Assembly: GCA_030431355.1 (NCBI GenBank)
Contig: JAUIJG010000170.1
Span: forward strand, 1-10,407
DNA: 10,407 bases
Direction of reading: 5' to 3'
Source: a bacterium
GTDB lineage: Bacteria > Cyanobacteriota > Vampirovibrionia > Obscuribacterales > Obscuribacteraceae
In this document: one piece after another, positions 6,077-10,407 of the stretch
Layout of the letters: every line of letters starts with the position of its first letter
How positions within the stretch are numbered: the stretch's first letter is position 1
The notes under the pieces: model-generated
What the model was told of the DNA's origin: nothing
Seen by the model: the letters and a program-made list of their open reading frames with translations, nothing else
Database searches by the model: none
Program-made: the position numbers and the translations under genes

Positions 6077-8029
6077 TTATCTAGTCTGGGCACAGAGATT
6101 TTCTACCGTTATTCCTGCCTTCAAAGTATCCAGATAATTATCCGAATGCTCCCGGGACAAGTATTTTGGTAATACCAGGGGCGGTTTTATCACTTCTCGC
6201 CAGAGAAGCTCTTTGATAAAGGGCAGAAATTGGATGGGATACTTACCAACAAAGAGAATATCAGCTTCTCCGCCGCGACGGAAATACTCTAAAAGCCAGA
6301 CGAGACCTTTGAGATAGACAGAGTCTTTTGTAAGTCCTCCACCTCTGAAGATACGGGTAATGATTTTGAAAGCTGTCTGGGGAGGAAATCTATATCTGGT
6401 GGTCAGCTCTCGGAAAGCATCGATAAAACTCGCCCCATCGATCATCATCCGACACACTATCGTGCGGGCGGCAAGGGTTCTCAGTCTGGTGGCCGTCAGT
6501 CCATCATGAAGATACTCGGCCAGAACGGCAAGACCCTCCTGGAGTTCATCGTAGCCTATAAGCCCGGTCTGCAACTGTCTAAAAGGTTGGGATTGTCCGT
6601 TGAAGTAGGTGAGTAAGTGGGTTCCTACCTCATGTTGAAGAACCGCACCACATCTTTTCTTGTTTATTTTGACCTGGTCGCCTATCAAAAGTGTATCGCT
6701 GGATACTAGAACCCCTGGAATATCGTCTCGAATCTCCACTTTGCCTTTGAAAATCGGATTTAGATTGCGGTAGTATTCAAGTTCTTTTTCCGCCTCGGTG
6801 CTGAATTCCAGCGCGGATAGTACATCCTGTTTGGGTGGTTTACCTGGCAGTCTTTTGACATTATTGAGAATGTAGCGAGCCAGGTCCACGTGGTATTCAT
6901 CAACCTTTCCATAAAGTTGAAGGCTGCCGTAGACAAATCGTCCGGTGCTCCGGTCGGACATCAACGAGATCTTGTTGTCCAGACCTCTTTGCTGAAGCAT
7001 GAAAAGCTGGGACATAGCAGGATCTTCGATTCGATCTATATTGATAGAGTACAGCTCTCTCTTCAGATCCCCGGGGTTAAATGTTAGGGGGCGATAGAGA
7101 AACTTCGGCGCTCTTTCAAAGTTCCTCGCTTTGAATTCCCGGTAAGCGTCGACAGTATTCGTTGGTGTTACCGATAGTACCAGGTCCAGTTGTTTGCTGA
7201 TGTTCGCCAACTGCTCATCAATGGTCCATACTGATTTGACCAGGCTGTTCTTGCCCAGGGCATGGTAGTGAGCCGGTCTGAAGCTGCTCTTTGTCTGGAC
7301 AAAATCAAAGACCAGTCTTTTTATTGACCGGGAGAGACCTCGCCATATGGTTTGCTTTAGCTTGGGAAAGTCTGTGTTGGTGTTTGAATCTCTATAGATG
7401 TCGCCGACTTCAATTCCGAGGAAATGGATATTGTTTTCTTCCGCTTGCCTGGAACTGATAAGCTCCTTGAATCCCTGGGGATAGTGCTGTTTTTTCGGTG
7501 CATAATTCACCTGGGTCTTTTGCTTTTGAACTCGAATACCTTCAAGGGATCGGACCAGCACATCAGTGTCTATCTGGGGATAGCGTATGGGGGGCAAGTG
7601 AATTTTGAAGTGCGGGGGACTGGCCGCCATGTCTGCTGTGGTGACCACCGGTTTGGTCCAGACTTCTATGACAAGAAAAGCTCCGTATTTAGCCGACAAA
7701 TGAGAGGCGATCTCTTTTATTATTTCGGATAGCCAGCTTTGATAAGTTTTCGCACCAGGTGCGATGATATAGGAGGCTTCTCCCATGACTAACTTTTCGT
7801 CACCGGTTCTGTTTTTCTTGTCTTCATCCGAAAGGCGGTAGAGGCATAAAAAAGGAAGCTGCCGGTCTATGTGGATTTTTCCCACCGCCTTGCCTCTAAA
7901 ATAGAGGGAGCGTCTTACTTTTTTCTCTGCTTCGATGCGTGAAATTATATCGTCGAGCTGGTTAGCGCGTTCCAATACTTTCTCGCTCTTGCCTTGAGAT
8001 TGAGGACTCTTAGTTTTTTTTGCATTCAT
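6077..8029 (-). CDS. QEGLA-motif zinc metallopeptidase-like protein (DUF1704/TIGR02421, MATCAP-related)
   Basis: This 650-residue cytoplasmic protein carries both hallmarks of the DUF1704 family. One is a zinc metallopeptidase motif HEVGTH (His466, Glu467, His471). The other, 27 residues on, is the invariant DELQEGLA, whose Glu498 is the likely third zinc ligand. The family is often annotated 'flavohemoglobin expression-modulating QEGLA motif protein'. Its eukaryotic relatives (MATCAP) are tyrosine carboxypeptidases of tubulin, so a carboxypeptidase or small-amide hydrolase activity is plausible here, but the bacterial substrate is not established. The N-terminal half (about 30-390) is the family's long accessory region. 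The start is the ATG at 8029, giving a basic leader MNAKKTKSPQ. The frame is open further upstream to 8182, but that part overlaps the MFS gene and reads like noise. No good ribosome site precedes 8029. It lies 47 bases after the MFS stop and 27 before the ligase start, so it is probably cotranscribed with both. Confidence 0.88.
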   Translation of the reverse strand: MNAKKTKSPQSQGKSEKVLERANQLDDIISRIEAEKKVRRSLYFRGKAVGKIHIDRQLPFLCLYRLSDEDKKNRTGDEKLVMGEASYIIAPGAKTYQSWLSEIIKEIASHLSAKYGAFLVIEVWTKPVVTTADMAASPPHFKIHLPPIRYPQIDTDVLVRSLEGIRVQKQKTQVNYAPKKQHYPQGFKELISSRQAEENNIHFLGIEVGDIYRDSNTNTDFPKLKQTIWRGLSRSIKRLVFDFVQTKSSFRPAHYHALGKNSLVKSVWTIDEQLANISKQLDLVLSVTPTNTVDAYREFKARNFERAPKFLYRPLTFNPGDLKRELYSINIDRIEDPAMSQLFMLQQRGLDNKISLMSDRSTGRFVYGSLQLYGKVDEYHVDLARYILNNVKRLPGKPPKQDVLSALEFSTEAEKELEYYRNLNPIFKGKVEIRDDIPGVLVSSDTLLIGDQVKINKKRCGAVLQHEVGTHLLTYFNGQSQPFRQLQTGLIGYDELQEGLAVLAEYLHDGLTATRLRTLAARTIVCRMMIDGASFIDAFRELTTRYRFPPQTAFKIITRIFRGGGLTKDSVYLKGLVWLLEYFRRGGEADILFVGKYPIQFLPFIKELLWREVIKPPLVLPKYLSREHSDNYLDTLKAGITVENLCAQTR

Positions 8030-8044
8030 TGATATAGATACTAG

Positions 8045-8057
8045 CCGATGTGATCGG
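8045..8057. repeat. Small hairpin between the MFS and metallopeptidase genes
   Basis: CCGAT (8045-8049) and ATCGG (8053-8057) form a 5-base stem with a 3-base loop in the 47-base gap. It lies about 16 bases ahead of the metallopeptidase start, which lacks an obvious ribosome site. There is no T run, so it is unlikely to be a terminator. It may simply be chance, or it may affect translation initiation or mRNA processing. Confidence 0.25.
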
Positions 8058-8076
8058 ATAGAAACAGTACTTAGGC

Positions 8077-9345
8077 TTAAGCTCTGGACCGATCTACAAA
8101 AAGCATAACAAGGGCTATGGTTCCCGCTACGATGCCGGAAGCTGTCAGAGCGACAGGGGCTCCGTATTGCTGCGCCGCCCATCCGACAATCAAGCCGCCG
8201 GTGGGACCGAGTCCGGATACCGTTATCATCCAGAGGCTAAGCACCCTTCCTCTCAGTGAATCGTCCACGGCAAGTTGTATCAATGAGTTGCTGCCGCTGA
8301 GCTGGGTGGTGCCGCTAAAGCCAAGAACAGTAGCTGCCAGGCAAGCAAGGTAGAAGTTGTTCAGGTTAGCGAAAATCACCAGGGTCGAAGCCATGGCGAC
8401 TGCCGCCACTTTGATATATTTTTTGAGATGTTCTTTGTCCTGTCCTTTGTTCGCCAGGGCGAGGGAGGCGAGAAAAGAGCCGACCGCTGCCGAAGCCATC
8501 AAGGTTCCGAATCCGTTCATCCCCATCTGAAATACATCTTTAGCGAAAACCGGCATCATCACTATGTATTGCATGCAGAGAAAGGCAGTAACCGCACCCA
8601 GGATACAAGTGACCTTTACATCTTCATGCTTGGCCGCGAAGGCCAGGGACTCTTTCAAATCGAAGGTTTTTTTCTTTGACTTATCCGCTTTCTCCAGGCT
8701 CAATTCTTTGAGCTTGACAAGGGTGGCGATCACCACCAGAAAGCTGGCGGCGTTCAGAAAAAAGCAGGTGCTTTCGCCGGTGCGATTGCCCAGATGGTGC
8801 ACAATCAATGCTGCGATTACCGGGCCCAGGGTGCGCGCGGTGTGAAAGCTTGAAGAGTTGAGACTGACCGCATTGACCAGGTCTTTCTTCTCCACCAGGT
8901 TGAAGGTGAATGCCTGTTTTGAGGGCATATCGATGGCGTTGGCTATACCCAGGGTGGTCGCCAGAATCATGACCATCCAGATGTTGAGATTGTTGGTCAG
9001 GGTCAGGGTGCCTAAGAGCATTGCCTGTACCATCATCACGACTTTCGTTGAGATAAGGATTCTTCTTCGGTCGAAGTGATCCGCCACCCAGCCGCCTAAG
9101 AAGCCGAAAAGCAAAACCGGAGATTGTCTGAGAAAACTAACCGTACCCAGGTACATGGCCGAGTTGGTGAGGTCGAAAACAAGCCAGCTGATAGCTGTTA
9201 GCTGCACCCAGCTTCCGCAGCTGGATACGAGCTGCGCAATGGCATAGTTGCGATAGTTGGGGTTCTTCAGAGACCTGAATGTCACCAATGTCCAGGAAGT
9301 CAGACCCTGTCTGACCATGATCGGCCCGCTGGAGTTATTCTTCAA
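8077..9345 (-). CDS. MFS exporter, MFS_3/EntS-like family
   Basis: This 422-residue inner-membrane protein looks like a 12-helix major facilitator transporter of the MFS_3 type, which includes proton-driven exporters of siderophores and drugs such as EntS. Supporting features are the entry NPNYRNYAIAQLVSSCGSWVQ (28-47), motif A in the loop after helix 2 (GGWVADHFDRRR, 84-95), the family-typical AIDMPSKQAF (137-146), a charged central loop (about 211-240) and RGRVLSLW (366-373) in the second half. It ends in a short basic tail. The longest frame starts at TTG 9345 with GGGA about 10 bases upstream. An ATG at 9318 (residue 10) is a reasonable alternative without a clean ribosome site. It heads the run exporter-metallopeptidase-ligase and is divergent from the small ORF at 9543. 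The exported compound cannot be told from sequence; its neighbours suggest a peptide or amide-containing molecule. Confidence 0.9.
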   Translation of the reverse strand: MKNNSSGPIMVRQGLTSWTLVTFRSLKNPNYRNYAIAQLVSSCGSWVQLTAISWLVFDLTNSAMYLGTVSFLRQSPVLLFGFLGGWVADHFDRRRILISTKVVMMVQAMLLGTLTLTNNLNIWMVMILATTLGIANAIDMPSKQAFTFNLVEKKDLVNAVSLNSSSFHTARTLGPVIAALIVHHLGNRTGESTCFFLNAASFLVVIATLVKLKELSLEKADKSKKKTFDLKESLAFAAKHEDVKVTCILGAVTAFLCMQYIVMMPVFAKDVFQMGMNGFGTLMASAAVGSFLASLALANKGQDKEHLKKYIKVAAVAMASTLVIFANLNNFYLACLAATVLGFSGTTQLSGSNSLIQLAVDDSLRGRVLSLWMITVSGLGPTGGLIVGWAAQQYGAPVALTASGIVAGTIALVMLFVDRSRA

Positions 9346-9473
9346 TTGCAGTTGTTCCCATGCTCGACTTCCCAGAACGAGCTATCACTGAACCATTTTA
9401 CCTTTCATGTACCTTTCGTCTTCGAAATTTAATCTGAGTTGGTACTAATTACGAGTTCACATTCAGTACTATC

Positions 9474-9489
9474 TATGATACAAATTTGT
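9474..9489 (+). promoter_or_regulatory. -10-like box next to an AT-rich palindrome; candidate divergent promoter/operator
   Basis: The 197-base gap between the MFS exporter start and the small ORF holds TATGAT (9474-9479), five of six matches to a -10 box. It is followed directly by the perfect palindrome ACAAATTTGT (9480-9489). The palindrome extends to GAT...ATC on both sides if one extra C is allowed. The box would start a plus-strand transcript near 9486, about 57 bases before the ATG at 9543. The palindrome would cover that start point, as a repressor site would. No good -35 was found (TTACGA at 9449-9454 with 19-base spacing is the best). No convincing promoter for the exporter was found on the other strand in this gap. 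Confidence 0.4.
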
Positions 9490-9542
9490 CATCGGATGCC
9501 TGCTTTTGCATATTGCTTTTACTTCGCCTGGGGTTGGGTGCC

Positions 9543-9779
9543 ATGAATAAATTGTGGTCGCAGATTTTAAGTGCTCTCGGATCTTGTTCAGCCTCTGAAT
9601 CGGCTGTAGAGGAGCTGCCCGAGCAGGATTCTTCTTTTGAAATTTTGTACTTCGAGCCCGAAGAGGGTAAGTCAATACTGGCAGAAGATGTGCCCGGTGC
9701 TCTCTATGAAACTAACCTGGATAAAAACCAGCTGGCGATGATTCAAATTTCCAGTTGTGGACATGTAATCGCCAGCTGA
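9543..9779 (+). CDS. Small acidic protein, 78 residues, function unknown
   Basis: This ATG-initiated ORF encodes 78 residues. It has a short amphipathic start (MNKLWSQILSALGS), an acidic middle with many Glu and Asp (about 19-62), and a distinct C-terminus ending SSCGHVIAS. It resembles no family I know. The ribosome site is only fair (GGGG, 9 bases upstream). The frame is open upstream to a TTG at 9486, which would add a hydrophobic stretch resembling a signal anchor, so the true start is uncertain. It is divergent from the exporter operon and converges on the second GshB-like ligase, with 32 bases between stops. Size, acidity and position between two ATP-grasp ligases and an exporter would fit a peptide substrate, but nothing in the sequence proves this. 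A competing minus-strand ORF across the same DNA (9469-9675) looks less protein-like. It could also be a small regulatory protein or a spurious ORF. Confidence 0.5.
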   Translation: MNKLWSQILSALGSCSASESAVEELPEQDSSFEILYFEPEEGKSILAEDVPGALYETNLDKNQLAMIQISSCGHVIAS

Positions 9780-9803
9780 TTTTGTTTGTTTAGTTGTCTA
9801 TGA

Positions 9804-9821
9804 CACCCTGGTTAAAGGGTG
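9804..9821 (-). terminator. Hairpin across the stop codon of ligase copy 2, without T run
   Basis: CACCCT (9804-9809) and AGGGTG (9816-9821) form a 6-base GC-rich stem with a 6-base loop. The loop contains the TAA stop of the second ligase (9814-9812). It is followed on the minus strand by A-rich, not T-rich, sequence and on the plus strand by mixed sequence, so it is not a standard intrinsic terminator in either direction. It sits between two convergent genes, where a weak bidirectional stop or an mRNA 3' end stabiliser would be expected. Confidence 0.3.
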
Positions 9822-10407
9822 CACATCTCCACATTGTCGAAGTTGCGCTGATAGAAGCGCATGTAATCTACTTTCCTTTCCAGGGCTGCGATTACCACAT
9901 GGGCGAAATTTACTCCGGTAAACTTCTGGGCGCTTCCTAAACCGCCCGGGCTGAAAACGTTTATCTCCATGAGTTTGTTGCCGACAATATCGAGTCCGAC
10001 CAGGAACATTCCGTCCTGAACAATTTTCGGTCTGACGATTTCTGCCAGATGCAGCATCTCGTCGGTTATCTCCGCAGGAGCGATGCTACCGCCGGCATGC
10101 ACGTTGGAGCGAATATCGTCCTCGGCACCGATTCTTCTGAAAGCGGCATATTTGCCTTTGTGTCTGAGAGGTTGACCGTTCATCAAGAAGAGTCTTGTGT
10201 CACCTTTGGCCGCTTCCGGGAGATATTCCTGGGCGATGATATAGCCTTCTTTAGCGATGGAGTCCACGATTTGATTGAGGTTGGACATGTTGTTCTTATC
10301 AATCAAAAAGACGCCCTGACCGCCGGAGCCCTGAAGTGGTTTCAGCACCATACGGCCGCCTTCGTCTTTGGCGAACTGACGAATCGCCGCCTTGTTTCTT
10401 GTGATTA
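9812..10407 (-). CDS. gshB: GshB-like ATP-grasp ligase, copy 2 (N-terminal part beyond window)
   Basis: The C-terminal 197 residues of a second glutathione synthetase-like ligase are visible. The frame stays open to the right edge, so the Met at 10351 is internal and not the start. Upstream residues ITRNKAAIRQFAKDEGGR align with copy 1 (ITRSPADIKHFAREHSGN). All ATP-grasp elements seen in copy 1 are kept: KPLQGSGGQGVF loop, QEY, DTRLF, RSNVHAGG, and the metal-binding FLVGLDIVG...MEINVF with Asp, Glu and Asn. A hand alignment without gaps gives about 105 identities over 197 residues (53%), so the two are paralogs, not a recent duplicate. A visible difference is Ser in FSPGG where copy 1 has Cys. 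It is convergent with the small ORF and lies upstream of the exporter operon on the same strand, with no strong terminator between. The reaction is presumably ATP-dependent amide bond formation; whether the product is glutathione is unknown. Confidence 0.85.
   Translation of the reverse strand, partial: ITRNKAAIRQFAKDEGGRMVLKPLQGSGGQGVFLIDKNNMSNLNQIVDSIAKEGYIIAQEYLPEAAKGDTRLFLMNGQPLRHKGKYAAFRRIGAEDDIRSNVHAGGSIAPAEITDEMLHLAEIVRPKIVQDGMFLVGLDIVGNKLMEINVFSPGGLGSAQKFTGVNFAHVVIAALERKVDYMRFYQRNFDNVEMCTL

Noticed and set aside
8030..8182. N-terminal extension of the metallopeptidase frame by 51 codons
   Set aside because: It overlaps the end of the MFS gene, is Ser/Arg/His-rich with no domain character, and the family-like protein begins at the ATG at 8029.
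9469..9675. 68-residue minus-strand ORF opposite the small acidic ORF
   Set aside because: Basic, low-complexity-like composition, no clear ribosome site, and it lies in the promoter spacer of the divergent gene. The plus-strand frame is more protein-like.

Overview
This is a bacterial window of roughly even base composition (about 48-50% GC by eye), with densely packed protein genes mostly on the minus strand. No RNA gene, CRISPR array, insertion sequence or phage gene was recognised. Several genes encode Sec-type signal peptides and integral membrane proteins. The proline/glycine-rich N-terminus of the CorA protein, the MscS channel with a long exported N-terminal domain, and the QEGLA metallopeptidase plus GshB pairing would fit a cyanobacterium-related (Melainabacteria-like) or proteobacterial lineage. 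This taxonomic guess is weak and rests on remembered family resemblance, not a search.

Left part (1-3404, all minus strand): the 5' end of a small exported protein gene running off the left edge; a CorA-type divalent cation channel; a 101-residue protein with one TPR-like helical hairpin; and an MscS-family mechanosensitive channel with a signal peptide. The intergenic gaps here hold two AT-rich -10-like elements, each enclosed by an inverted repeat with a 9-base loop. Together these genes look like an envelope and ion/osmotic homeostasis neighbourhood rather than a single operon.

Middle (3405-4991): a 204-base divergent spacer separates the MscS gene from a plus-strand gene for a 460-residue exported, multi-helix membrane protein that I cannot assign to any family.

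Right part (5003-10407): a minus-strand, operon-like run encodes an MFS exporter of the MFS_3/EntS-like type, a QEGLA-motif (DUF1704/TIGR02421, MATCAP-related) zinc metallopeptidase with an HEVGTH motif, and a GshB-like ATP-grasp ligase starting at TTG. The spacers are only 47 and 27 bases. Upstream of the exporter, on the opposite strand, lies a 78-codon acidic small ORF. Beyond it is the C-terminal part of a second GshB-like ATP-grasp ligase (minus strand, about 53% identical to the first by hand count) that runs off the right edge.

Two paralogous ATP-grasp ligases, a metallopeptidase, an exporter and a small acidic ORF could form a pathway that makes, trims and exports a glutathione-like or otherwise amide-ligated product. 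That is the most interesting hypothesis in the window, and it is an inference from gene content and spacing. The plainer alternative is glutathione synthesis genes next to a housekeeping QEGLA protein.
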